Of a DNA stretch of 64,000 nucleotides, positions 8,953 to 17,269 are shown piece by piece. Numbering within the stretch: position 1 is the stretch's first letter; the number at the start of each line of letters is the position of its first letter. The translations under genes and the position numbers were made by a program. This DNA comes from Azophilus sp965221755 (lineage in GTDB: Bacteria > Pseudomonadota > Gammaproteobacteria > Pseudomonadales > Azotimanducaceae). The notes beneath the pieces were generated by a model. The model did no database searches, was not told the DNA's origin, and saw nothing but the letters and a program-made list of their open reading frames with translations. The DNA lies in the NCBI GenBank assembly GCA_965221755.1, contig OZ244921.1, positions 2,418,001-2,482,000 on the forward strand, read 5' to 3'.

Positions 8953-10518
8953 GTGTTGAAAAAGAAGATTGAATCGTCCAAGCCCGGCGGCCCAATGGCT
9001 GGCGCAGCCATAGCTGGCCTGCCGACCAAGACATGGAAGCACTTGGAGCGATTCCAAGGCTGTACGCTGAAGCATTTCGTCAATGGCGCTGATTTCGGTG
9101 GCCTTTCCGGGGCCACCTTTGAAAACTCAACGCCGATCGACAACGCCCCCTTCAACCTGGTGGCCGCCGGAAACGCCGAGGACATCGATCGCGCGGCGCG
9201 CGCGGCGCGCGATGCCTTTCCCGGCTGGCGCGCCGTATCGGGGCCGCGGCGGCGTGAACTGCTGCACGGCATAGCCGACGCCATCGAGGCGCGGGCCGAG
9301 GAGATCGCCGTGGTCGAATCCTTCGACACCGGCCAGCCGCTGCGCTTCATGGGCAAGGCGGCCATTCGCGGCGCGGAGAACTTCCGGTTTTTCGCCGACA
9401 AGGCCCCCGAGGCCGCCAATGGCGCCGCGCTGCCCGCCGCGGATCACCTGAACTACACGCTGCGCCAACCCATCGGGCCGGTGGGGGTCATCACGCCTTG
9501 GAACACGCCGTTCATGTTGTCAACCTGGAAGATTGCGCCCGCCCTGGCCGCTGGCTGCACGGTGGTCCACAAGCCGGCTGAGTGGAGCCCGCTGTCGGCC
9601 CGGCTGCTGGTGGAGATCTGCCACCAGGCGGGCCTGCCCGACGGGGTCTTCAACTCGGTGCAGGGCATTGGCGAGATCGCCGGCAAGGCGTTGACCGAGC
9701 ATCCGGACATCAAGGCGGTCGCCTTTGTCGGCGAATCCCGCACCGGCAGCCTGATCATGCAGCAGGGCGCCATGACGCTCAAGCGGGTGCATTTCGAGTT
9801 GGGCGGCAAGAACCCGGTGCTGGTCTTCGACGATGCCAACCTCGACCGGGCGCTCGACGCGGTGACCTTCATGATCTACAGCCTGAACGGCGAACGCTGC
9901 ACGTCCTCGAGCCGCCTGCTGGTGCAGGACTCGATTTTCGATGCGTTCACCGCCCGCGTGGCGGAGCGAGCCGGCCGGATCAAGGTGGGCCACCCGCTTG
10001 ACCCGGATACCGAGGTCGGGCCGCTCATTCATCCCCGGCACCTGGACAAGGTGTTGGGCTATTTCGAGATCGCCCGGCAGGAGGGCGCCATCGTGGCCGC
10101 AGGCGGTCGCCGGGCGGGCGATCCCGCAGGCGGCAACTACGTGCTGCCGACGCTCCTCACCGGCGCCAACGGCGGCATGCGCATTGCGCGGGAGGAGATT
10201 TTCGGGCCGGTGCTGACCGCCATTCCCTTCCGGGATGAGGCGGAGGCGGTGGAAATCGCCAACGACGTGGCCTACGGCTTGGCCGCCTACGCCTGGACCG
10301 CGGACCTAGGCCGCGCCCATCGGTTGGGGCGCGACTTGGAAGCCGGCATGATCTGGGTGAACTCGGAGAACAACCGTCACCTGCCGACGCCGTTTGGCGG
10401 CATGAAGGCGAGCGGCATCGGCCGTGACGGCGGCGACTACAGCTTTGACTTCTACATGGAAACCAAGAACGTGTGCATCGCCTACGACACGCACCAGGTT
10501 CCGAGCCTCGGCAAGTGA
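8953..10518 (+). CDS. hpaE: 5-carboxymethyl-2-hydroxymuconate semialdehyde dehydrogenase
   Basis: This is an NAD(P)-dependent aldehyde dehydrogenase of 521 residues. It shows PWNTPFMLSTWKIAPALA, the general-base Glu in HFELGGKNPV and the catalytic Cys in NGERCTSSSR, which is the HpaE-type active-site sequence. HpaE oxidises the semialdehyde made by extradiol cleavage of homoprotocatechuate. The N-terminus is about 35 residues longer than usual from the GTG at 8953; ATG 8995 is an alternative and neither has a clear ribosome site. The gene overlaps the next one by GTGA, and the neighbours encode a ring-cleavage dioxygenase, fitting the pathway. The gene appears intact. Confidence 0.92.
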   Translation: MLKKKIESSKPGGPMAGAAIAGLPTKTWKHLERFQGCTLKHFVNGADFGGLSGATFENSTPIDNAPFNLVAAGNAEDIDRAARAARDAFPGWRAVSGPRRRELLHGIADAIEARAEEIAVVESFDTGQPLRFMGKAAIRGAENFRFFADKAPEAANGAALPAADHLNYTLRQPIGPVGVITPWNTPFMLSTWKIAPALAAGCTVVHKPAEWSPLSARLLVEICHQAGLPDGVFNSVQGIGEIAGKALTEHPDIKAVAFVGESRTGSLIMQQGAMTLKRVHFELGGKNPVLVFDDANLDRALDAVTFMIYSLNGERCTSSSRLLVQDSIFDAFTARVAERAGRIKVGHPLDPDTEVGPLIHPRHLDKVLGYFEIARQEGAIVAAGGRRAGDPAGGNYVLPTLLTGANGGMRIAREEIFGPVLTAIPFRDEAEAVEIANDVAYGLAAYAWTADLGRAHRLGRDLEAGMIWVNSENNRHLPTPFGGMKASGIGRDGGDYSFDFYMETKNVCIAYDTHQVPSLGK

Positions 10519-10829
10519 GCCTCTACTACGTTCAGAAGCTGCTCTACCAGCTGAACCGGGATGCGCATGCCCGGGCGCGCTTTGATGAGAACTTCGAGGG
10601 GCTCCTGGACGACTTCGACCTTACGGAGGAGGAGAGAGCGGCATTGCGCGCTCCGGACATCGGCCTGCTCTACGTCATGGGCGTCAACGGCCAGATCCTG
10701 ATGCACTACGCAGCGCTTCGGGGCTTCGAGTGGGACCGCTACATCCAAGCCATGCGCGACGGCCTGAAGCGGCACGGACCGGTGCGCGCGGGCCTGTACC
10801 TCACCACCGACGGCAGGGGAGCGGTGTGA
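10515..10829 (+). CDS. Extradiol dioxygenase small subunit, LigA-like
   Basis: The 104-residue all-helical protein matches the LigA subunit family of protocatechuate 4,5-dioxygenase: LLYQLNRD near the start, then DFDLTEEERAALRAPDIGLLYVMG and GVNGQILMHYAALRG. In LigAB enzymes this subunit caps the active site of LigB. The GTG start at 10515 overlaps the hpaE stop (GTGA), so the two are translationally coupled. The catalytic partner lies 83 bases downstream. Known HpaD enzymes that open homoprotocatechuate have one subunit type, so the two-gene arrangement next to hpaE is unusual. Confidence 0.85.
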   Translation: MSLYYVQKLLYQLNRDAHARARFDENFEGLLDDFDLTEEERAALRAPDIGLLYVMGVNGQILMHYAALRGFEWDRYIQAMRDGLKRHGPVRAGLYLTTDGRGAV

Positions 10830-10912
10830 TTTCCCCGTTGCCGGCATGCCCCGACCGGGACGCCGCGTTGCCGGAGCATGGCGTGTCGGCAATTCTCTTT
10901 TAGGCGGCTCAC

Positions 10913-11731
10913 GTGCCACTGGTTTACGCGGGAATCTGCAGCCACGCTCCGGGCATCACCGGCCGCGCCGAGCGGGCGGATCCGGCGCTGCGCGATCCCT
11001 TCTGCCAGCACCTGCGCGACATGGGCGACGAGATCCGGGCCGAGCGCCCGGATGCGCTGTTGGTGGTGGCCGCCGAGCACTTCGCCAATTTCTTCATGGA
11101 CAACATGCCGGCCTACTGCATGGGCATGGCGGACTACTACGACGGGCCGATCGAGGATCCGCAATGGCTGGGCATAGAGCCGCAGCGCGTGCCCGGGGCG
11201 GCATCGCTCGCCAAGCGCCTCATCGGCCGCATGATGGCGCGCATCGACCTCGCCTACGCCCAGGAGTGGAAGTTCGACCACGGCATCATGGTTCCCCTGC
11301 ACTTCCTGACCCCGGCCTACGACCTGCCGGTGATCCCGGCCAACATCAACTGCCAAGGCCCGCCCCTCACGCCGCCGGCTCGGGCTTACGAGTTCGGGCG
11401 CGCGCTGCGCGAAGCCTGTGATGCCGTCGAGGAGCGCATTGCCCTAGTCGGCACCGGCGGGATTTCCCACTGGCCCGCAACCCCGGACTCAGGGAAGATC
11501 AACGAGTCTTGGGACCGGGAATTCCTGAGCCGCTGGGCGGCCAACGACCGGGCTGCGCTGACCGGCTACTCGGACGCGGAGACTTGGCGGGACGGCGGCC
11601 AGGGCGGGTTCGAGATCCGAACCCTCATCGCCGTGGCCGGGGCGGCCGAGGGCGCCACCGGCGAAGTGCGCTACTATGCGCCCATTCCGATCTTCGCCGT
11701 GGGCTGCACGGTCGGCCGGATGCGCATCTGA
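10913..11731 (+). CDS. Extradiol ring-cleavage dioxygenase, LigB catalytic subunit
   Basis: A 272-residue class III extradiol dioxygenase. The iron-binding histidines sit in the conserved places: SHAPGI near the N-terminus and AAEHFANF further on, while FDHGIMVPLHFL supplies the downstream histidines and GTGGISHWP another active-site histidine. The reaction is O2-dependent meta-cleavage of a catechol. With LigA-like subunit, hpaE and an hpaH remnant upstream, the likely substrate is homoprotocatechuate (3,4-dihydroxyphenylacetate), though protocatechuate or gallate relatives cannot be ruled out. The start is GTG 10913. The next gene is convergent 54 bases on. Confidence 0.88.
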   Translation: MPLVYAGICSHAPGITGRAERADPALRDPFCQHLRDMGDEIRAERPDALLVVAAEHFANFFMDNMPAYCMGMADYYDGPIEDPQWLGIEPQRVPGAASLAKRLIGRMMARIDLAYAQEWKFDHGIMVPLHFLTPAYDLPVIPANINCQGPPLTPPARAYEFGRALREACDAVEERIALVGTGGISHWPATPDSGKINESWDREFLSRWAANDRAALTGYSDAETWRDGGQGGFEIRTLIAVAGAAEGATGEVRYYAPIPIFAVGCTVGRMRI

Positions 11732-11785
11732 CCGACCACTCCGCTTGGTGCGCCGCGGCCGCCGCCCGTTGGGCGCAATCGCGCC

Positions 11786-12652
11786 TCAGTCCGGGCAAAC
11801 CTCGTCTTCGACGCCGTTCCTCAAAACCCCGATGCCGGGCACCTCCACCTCGACCACGTCCCCGGGCCGGAGATATTTCGGCGGATCGAATCGCGCGCCC
11901 GCGCCGATGGGCGTGCCCGTGGAGATCAGGTCGCCGGGCTTAAGCGGCATGAACGTCGATAGGTAGCTGACGAGGCGCTCGAACGGGAAGCGCAGGTTCT
12001 CGGTCGAGTCGCTTTGCCGCATTTCGCCGTTGACCCGGGTGGTGAGCTGCAGACGGTCGAAGCGGTCGAACTCGTCGGCGGAGACCATCCAGGGGCCGAT
12101 GGATCCGGAGCGCTCGAAGTTCTTGCCTTGGGTCACGTTGAACCGTCCGTGGCGGGTCCAGTCGCGCAAAGTGCCCTCGTTCATCAGCGTCAGGCCGGCG
12201 ATGTGCGCGCGGGCCTGGGATTCGGGAATGCGGCGACCCGCCTTGCCGATGACCAGGACGATCTCGCCCTCGTAGTCGAGCTGCTCCGATTCCGGCGGGC
12301 GCAGCAGCGGCTGCAAGTGGCCGGTCACCGATTCGGGGGTGCGCAGGAACACGCTCGGGTAGTCGGGCGCCGGCTTGCCGTCCCCGTACTCCTCGTTGCG
12401 ATTGGCGTAGTTGACGCCGATGCAGACGATCTTGCCCGGTTCGGGAATCGGCGGCAAAAACGTCACGCAGGCCGGATCGCAGTCTGCAGGGAGGGAATCG
12501 GCGAGTTTCCGGGCGCGGTCGAGGGCGCCGGCGGCGAGCGTTGCACCTAGGCTTGGATGTTCGGGCAGGCGCCAGCTTAAGTCGATGATGTCCCTGTCCA
12601 GGATCGCGCCGAAACGAGGCGCGCCATCGAACGCAAAGCTAAGAAATTTCAT
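11786..12652 (-). CDS. Fumarylacetoacetate hydrolase family enzyme, HpaG-like
   Basis: The C-terminal two thirds form the FAH domain: KIVCIGVNY, the metal-binding YEGEIVLVIGKAGR with its Glu-x-Glu pair, and GTPIGAG near the end. The family includes decarboxylase/isomerase HpaG, acylpyruvases and FAH itself. The N-terminal 70 residues (RFGAILDRDIIDL) are the usual short FAH cap. Located 40 bases downstream of hpaB on the same strand, it probably acts as isomerase/decarboxylase on the carboxymethyl-muconate product. At 288 residues it is single-domain, unlike the duplicated E. coli HpaG. Exact reaction is inference. Confidence 0.85.
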   Translation of the reverse strand: MKFLSFAFDGAPRFGAILDRDIIDLSWRLPEHPSLGATLAAGALDRARKLADSLPADCDPACVTFLPPIPEPGKIVCIGVNYANRNEEYGDGKPAPDYPSVFLRTPESVTGHLQPLLRPPESEQLDYEGEIVLVIGKAGRRIPESQARAHIAGLTLMNEGTLRDWTRHGRFNVTQGKNFERSGSIGPWMVSADEFDRFDRLQLTTRVNGEMRQSDSTENLRFPFERLVSYLSTFMPLKPGDLISTGTPIGAGARFDPPKYLRPGDVVEVEVPGIGVLRNGVEDEVCPD

Positions 12653-12692
12653 GTGTGCGGAAAATCCGCAGCAGCCGGGCAGTGACTAACCA

Positions 12693-14138
12693 TCAGACGC
12701 TCTCCAACAACCCGCTGATCCGGTCCATCATCTCGTCCTTGTCGTAGAGGTCGTAGTAGATGGAGGCCATGACGTTCTGCGGACCGAAAAAGAACCGCTC
12801 GTAGAGGACCTGCCGGTTGCCGAACCCGGACACCGCGACGTCATGGGCGAGACGGAACAGGGCCACCCGATCGCGGCTTTCCAAGTTGACCTGCTGGAAG
12901 TAGCGGTCCACGTCGCCGGCAATGTCGTTGCCGAAATCCGCTTCGCAAGGCGTGGCGACCAGCGAGCTCGACCCCAGCATGTGAACCGTCTCGATGAGCT
13001 TTGGATACAGGCGGGGAAACAGGTTGCGGGACGTGTCCAGCGGCCGCCGTTGCGGGACGTAGAGCCCCCATTTGTCCCGCTCCGGCTGCTGCTCGGCGCT
13101 GAACAGCAGCGCGCGCACGGTCTCCGCAATCCACATGGCCTGGGCGATCTGGCCCTTGACGTTCATGTCCTTGTCCTTGCCCGAGGCCTTGGCCATGGCG
13201 CACAGCAGCCCGACGATGAACTCCGCCTTGGCCAGCTTGCCGCAAGCCACTTGGTGCATCATGTGGACGACGGCGTTGGTCTCGGCGAACGCCCGGTTGC
13301 AGAGCAGCGGATCCCGATACATGAACACGCGCTCCCAAGGAACCAGCACGTTGTCGAAGATCACCACCGCATCCATTTCCTCGAAGCGGGAGGCCAGGGG
13401 CGCGTCGAACTCGGACTTGCCCGTATCGTAGGTGTCGCGGCAGATCAGGCGCAGCCCCGGCGCGTTGATCGGCAGGGTGAACGCGAAGGCGAAGGGAACG
13501 TTCTCCTCAGAGGCATTGAGCAGCGTGGAGGGAAACACCTCGATCTCGTTGGCAAGGGGCCCTAGGGTCGCCAGCAGCCGCGCCCCTTTGACGACGATGC
13601 CGGCATCGGTTTGCTTGACGGCCTTGAGCGCCACCTCCGGGCTCGATCGGCCCTGCCGGGCCAGCTCGGCGTTGAACTGGGGGTTGACCAGCGTGTGCGT
13701 CAGCACGTGGTCGCGGCTGCGCGCCTCTTCGTAGTACGCGCGCATGTTGGCGGCGAAGTCCACCGGCCCGCCGTTTTGGTTGAGGAAATCGGCGGCGCCG
13801 GCGAAGGCGGCCACCGAGACGTTCTTGTAGTCGGGGGTGCGGCCGAACATGCCGTTGGACCACTTTGCCCACTCATAGAAGGCGGCGCCCCGTCGGCGCA
13901 CGTCCTGCGCCGTGCGTGGCAGCAGGAAGGACATCGGGTAGCGTTCGCCGTTCTCGGCGAACGTCAGCTTGTCGAGCCGTTCCGGTTGCCGTTGCCGGTC
14001 AATGAAGTCCGCCAGCGTCCTCGCCCCGCGTTCCAGTCCGGGCTCCTGGGTGACGTCGGCCACCTGCCGCCCGTGCATCCACACATCGCGTCCGTCGCGC
14101 AATGAGTCGAGGTATTCCGCGCCTGTCTTGATGCCCAT
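12693..14138 (-). CDS. hpaB: 4-hydroxyphenylacetate 3-monooxygenase, oxygenase component
   Basis: This 481-residue protein belongs to the HpaB/PvcC/4-hydroxybutyryl-CoA dehydratase-like flavin family. HpaB uses reduced FAD from a partner reductase to hydroxylate 4-hydroxyphenylacetate to homoprotocatechuate. Visible landmarks include the N-terminal KTGAEYLDSLRDGRDVW, PINAPGLRLICRDTY, the central VVIFDNVLVPWERVF and the C-terminal ETVHMLGSSSLVATPCEADF. I chose ATG 14138 because AAGGAGCG lies 7 bases upstream; the longer frame has no family similarity. No hpaC reductase is in this window. The gene lies downstream of hpaR on the same strand and supplies the substrate for the dioxygenase genes. 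Confidence 0.92.
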   Translation of the reverse strand: MGIKTGAEYLDSLRDGRDVWMHGRQVADVTQEPGLERGARTLADFIDRQRQPERLDKLTFAENGERYPMSFLLPRTAQDVRRRGAAFYEWAKWSNGMFGRTPDYKNVSVAAFAGAADFLNQNGGPVDFAANMRAYYEEARSRDHVLTHTLVNPQFNAELARQGRSSPEVALKAVKQTDAGIVVKGARLLATLGPLANEIEVFPSTLLNASEENVPFAFAFTLPINAPGLRLICRDTYDTGKSEFDAPLASRFEEMDAVVIFDNVLVPWERVFMYRDPLLCNRAFAETNAVVHMMHQVACGKLAKAEFIVGLLCAMAKASGKDKDMNVKGQIAQAMWIAETVRALLFSAEQQPERDKWGLYVPQRRPLDTSRNLFPRLYPKLIETVHMLGSSSLVATPCEADFGNDIAGDVDRYFQQVNLESRDRVALFRLAHDVAVSGFGNRQVLYERFFFGPQNVMASIYYDLYDKDEMMDRISGLLESV

Positions 14139-14161
14139 CCATCCGCTCCTTGAGTTGGTTC

Positions 14162-14632
14162 CTAATTGTTGGCCGCACGCCGCGGCCCGCCTTGCGGTTC
14201 CCCAAAGCCGGCCTTGGCTCGTTCGGCCACATTGGCCAGCGTGGCGATCAGCGCGTTCCATTCGTCTTGGCTCACCAAGCCCTCAAGATCGGAATACGCC
14301 GCATCGACCAAGGGAGTCACCTGCGCTTCGAGCGCTCGCCCGGCGGCGGTCAAGCACACTCGGACGACGCGCCGGTCCAGGTCGGAGCGCCGGCGCTCGA
14401 CCAATCCGTTCCTTTGCAGCCGATCGATAATGCCCACCAAGCTCGGGGCTTGGATCAGGGTGGCCTGCGCCAACGCAACCAAGGGTCTAGCGTCCCGCTC
14501 CCAAAGCGCGCGAAGCACCCGCCACTGCTGCTCGGTCAGATCGAACTGGGCGAAGATGGCGCGAAAGGCCGGCATGACCGCATCGAGCGTGCGGTAGAGC
14601 ATCATCGGGAGGGAGGAATCGAAGGGTTTCAT
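14162..14632 (-). CDS. hpaR: MarR-family regulator HpaR of homoprotocatechuate degradation
   Basis: The 156-residue protein has a MarR winged helix with LTEQQWRVLRALWE near residue 31 and the wing residues RRSDLDRRVVRVCLT. LTEQQWRVLR is typical of HpaR, which represses the meta-cleavage operon and is released by the aromatic acid or its breakdown products. It is the first gene of a minus-strand unit with hpaB and the FAH gene, 23 bases before hpaB. The upstream region is AT-rich and holds a 12-bp palindrome that may be its own operator. Confidence 0.87.
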   Translation of the reverse strand: MKPFDSSLPMMLYRTLDAVMPAFRAIFAQFDLTEQQWRVLRALWERDARPLVALAQATLIQAPSLVGIIDRLQRNGLVERRRSDLDRRVVRVCLTAAGRALEAQVTPLVDAAYSDLEGLVSQDEWNALIATLANVAERAKAGFGEPQGGPRRAANN

Positions 14633-14647
14633 GGCCCCGGCATTTAG

Positions 14648-14659
14648 TTAATATATTAA
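14648..14659. promoter_or_regulatory. AT-rich palindrome upstream of hpaR, candidate MarR operator
   Basis: A perfect 12-bp palindrome, TTAATATATTAA, lies 16 bases before the hpaR start in an AT-rich patch unlike the surrounding GC-rich DNA. MarR-family repressors bind such short palindromes over their own promoters. Binding is inferred, not shown. Confidence 0.5.
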
Positions 14660-14857
14660 ACATAATTGTATTGCATTAAGGAAGGTCTGAACAAGGCATT
14701 TTTCGCCGGGCTTGCGGATGACTTCGTTTTTTTGAAGCCAATCGGCATGGAAGGAGGCGAAATCATGCCTTCGGGGCATGGGGCGCGCTTGGGCATGGCC
14801 GTCCCGGACGCCTTTTCGCGGCCCTTCGCGGATCGCGGACGGACTGCGCCGGCGGCG

Positions 14858-15238
14858 TCAGGCGGGCGCATGCCGGCCGGCGATGGGCAGGTTGGAGAAG
14901 CCGAGCGGCAGCGCGATGCGCTGCGTGTTCCTCGTCAAGCCCCGGCAGCGTACCTTGGCGCCGCCGAAGCGCCGCTTCACGCGCGGGAAGGGATGCTCCG
15001 CCTTGGCCCGCGCCGAACCCTTGCGCCGCTCCGCCGCCTTCGGCCCGTCCCTGTCCAGCAGCTTCCGCTTGCCGCCCTTCGGGTGGAACGGCTCGATTCG
15101 CCGCGCCAGACGGTCCCGCGGAACCAAGGCGTCCATCCGCTCAGGAAACAACTCCCGGCGCGTCCGCCGCTTCCTCGAATCGTGCTCCAGCTCCGCGAAC
15201 GCCGCCTGCTCCATGACCGCCCCAAGGGGTGCTGCCAA
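14858..15238 (-). pseudogene. IS5-family transposase remnant, internally deleted
   Basis: The 126-residue frame joins the two ends of an IS5-type transposase. The start (EQAAFAELEHDSRKRRTRRE, then RIEPFHPKG) matches the N-terminal DNA-binding part. The end (AKAEHPFPRVKRRFGGAKVR followed by RGLTRNTQRI) matches the last part of the DDE domain. About 200 residues of the catalytic core are missing, with the joint near KRKLL. It lies directly behind the hpaR promoter region, so an insertion once landed beside the aromatic cluster. Terminal inverted repeats were not found by eye. Confidence 0.8.
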
Positions 15239-15403
15239 GACAGCCGCATCATCCCGGTTCCGGGAAATTGATCAGAGGTTCCCGAAAGTTCGCCCCTGCG
15301 GAAAAACGCATGGGTTGTGTGTTGCGAGGCCCAAACACGGCCAGATTCGTGTACAATCGCCGGACACACGACCACCGAGGGCTGGAAATGAGCAAGCCAA
15401 TGA

Positions 15404-15419
15404 CCCCCCCCCCCCCCCC
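15404..15419 (+). repeat. 16-C homopolymer tract upstream of a secreted protein
   Basis: Sixteen C in a row lie 30 bases before the ATG of the exported protein and 13 bases after an upstream ATG at 15388 (frame MSKPMT). With 16 C the upstream frame bypasses the protein and ends at 15534. Losing one C would fuse it in frame to the 15449 start. Such tracts change length by slippage and can switch expression, but they are also typical assembly errors. Confidence 0.6.
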
Positions 15420-15448
15420 GGATTCCGGACTTCGCGGGGGTCGGCGCC

Positions 15449-16057
15449 ATGAAACGGTCGCTGACATTCGCCTTGGCCGCGCTGGCGCTGGCCTGCGTGG
15501 CGCCACTCAAGGTGCAGGCGCAAACGCCGCCTGACTGCAACAACAGCATCTGCACCGCCCGGGTTTCATCGGATTCGCCAGTTGTGGACGGCTGCGGCGA
15601 TTCCGCCACGCCTGGCCGCTTCAAGGTGATCCTTTCGAGCACCAACCCCAACGTGGAACGGTCGAGCTTTAAGACCCTTATCTTCATGAATGTGGGAAAA
15701 GATGGCTCGCAAGGGACTGCCGCCCCGTTCCGCAACTTTGAGTGGCGCGGCGGGAGTAGAAACAGTTGGAATGATTTGGTGCCCGGCAATTTCGGACACA
15801 TCCAATTTGCCGGCGGGATAATTGGCGAGAACATCATTGAAGTGCGCCCCAAGGCAGGCGCCCACATCTGGAGCAACCGCGATGCCAGCAATCCCAACCA
15901 AGGGCCCGGCGAGCTGGTGATTCCGGTCATCACTGTGCAGCGCAGCACCGGCAACCGGAACTACGCGAACCAAGGCGAGGCCTACTTCCTGTTCATGGGC
16001 GGCAAGGGCTGCGCGAGGGTCGGCCCTGGCGGCGATTTGCTCGGCGGCAACCAGTAA
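15449..16057 (+). CDS. Secreted protein of unknown function
   Basis: I do not recognise the family. The 202-residue product starts with a clear Sec signal peptide (KRSLTFALAALALACVAPL) and a likely cleavage after VQA at residue 24. The mature part is rich in Gly, Asn and beta-strand-like stretches and has four Cys near its start and one near its end, which fits an extracytoplasmic, possibly disulfide-bonded domain. The 16-C tract just upstream could make its N-terminus or expression phase variable. A TACAAT box at 15352 is a possible -10 element. No neighbour suggests a role. Confidence 0.7.
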   Translation: MKRSLTFALAALALACVAPLKVQAQTPPDCNNSICTARVSSDSPVVDGCGDSATPGRFKVILSSTNPNVERSSFKTLIFMNVGKDGSQGTAAPFRNFEWRGGSRNSWNDLVPGNFGHIQFAGGIIGENIIEVRPKAGAHIWSNRDASNPNQGPGELVIPVITVQRSTGNRNYANQGEAYFLFMGGKGCARVGPGGDLLGGNQ

Positions 16058-16301
16058 CCGGACGGAAGCCCGCCGCCGCGCCCTTGCGAAGAACGAGGGC
16101 GCCGGCCGGGCGTGCTTTTCCGGATCGGGAGCTCGGTCTGGGGGAATCCGACCCTGCAGGCCTTGTCGGGCATTGCGCTCCGTGCTCCGCAACCAAGGCA
16201 ACGGACAGCGCTGGAAGGGGAAATCGACATGCCGGAGATGGACGGCGGGGAAATCCGGCGCCCGTTCCTCCGGCCGATGCGCCTTGCAAGGAGGGATGGA
16301 G

Positions 16302-17030
16302 ATGCGCAACAAGATCGCCTTGGTGACGGGCGCCGCTTCCGGCATTGGCGCCGAAGTGGCGCGGCAGCTCAGCGCGGCGGGCGCTCGGGTGGCGCTGTGC
16401 GATGTGAATGAGGTGGCTGGCGCGGCGTTGGCCAGCGAGCTTGGCGGCGAGTTCATTGCCTGCGACGTCAGCCGTTTTGAGGCAGTGAAGCAGGCGGCTG
16501 ACGACTGCGTCGAGCGCCTTGGCGCACCCGACTACGCCCATCTCAACGCCGGCATCATGACCGTGCCGACCGACGATCCGTTCCTGGCGATTGAGGACGT
16601 GTCCCTAGAGCGGTACCGGCGCATCCTCGGCGTCAATCTCGACGGCGTGTTTCACGGCGTCAAGGCGCTGTTGCCGTTGATGCGCGAGCAGGGCGGCGCC
16701 ATCACCCTCACCGCCTCAATCGCGGGCTTTGGGGCGTTGCCGGTCGATCCGCTTTACTCGGCCACCAAGCACGCCGTCATCGGATTTGGGCGCAGCGTGG
16801 CCGCCGCCAATGCGGGCGGCACCGTGCGCATCAACGTGATTTGCCCCGGAGTGGTGGACACCGCCATCGTGCCGGAGGCCTTCCGCGCCCCGGAGTTCGG
16901 CGTCATGCCGCCGTCAATGATGGCCGCGGAGGTGGTCGATCTGCTGCAAAACGGCGCCAACGGCGAAGTCCGGGCCAAACTCAAGGACAGGCCCGGATTC
17001 GCGGTTCAGCCCGCCGATTTGGGGACGTAG
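16302..17030 (+). CDS. Short-chain dehydrogenase/reductase
   Basis: A 242-residue classical SDR with Rossmann motif TGAASGIG, the NAGI motif, and catalytic YSATK. The Asp after the second strand (LCDV) suggests NAD rather than NADP preference. I chose ATG 16302, which has AAGGAGG 7 bases upstream; the longer frame upstream is not protein-like. SDRs oxidise or reduce alcohols and ketones on many small substrates. The gene stands alone and is convergent with another SDR, so the substrate cannot be inferred. Confidence 0.85.
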   Translation: MRNKIALVTGAASGIGAEVARQLSAAGARVALCDVNEVAGAALASELGGEFIACDVSRFEAVKQAADDCVERLGAPDYAHLNAGIMTVPTDDPFLAIEDVSLERYRRILGVNLDGVFHGVKALLPLMREQGGAITLTASIAGFGALPVDPLYSATKHAVIGFGRSVAAANAGGTVRINVICPGVVDTAIVPEAFRAPEFGVMPPSMMAAEVVDLLQNGANGEVRAKLKDRPGFAVQPADLGT

Positions 17031-17269
17031 CCTCGGTTTGCCAACCTTCCTTGACGGCCGCCCCGTCCGGGAAAGCGGTTCCGCATGGCGGCGTTTAAAG
17101 AGATCAGGGCGTGGCCGGAGCGGACTGCTGCGCCTCCCAACAGTTCCCGGGCGTCCCGTCCTTGATTGGAACGGCGCCACGTCCAAGCGCAAATTCCGAA
17201 ACGAATTTCCGCCCCTGATCGCAAAACGGGCGTTGCGCTTGAACGAGCGCGGCCGTCGCGGCGGTTCCG

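Noticed and set aside
9190..9215. GC-only palindromic run in the hpaE region
   Set aside because: It encodes the Ala/Arg-rich start of the aldehyde dehydrogenase in frame and has no repeat elsewhere that I saw.
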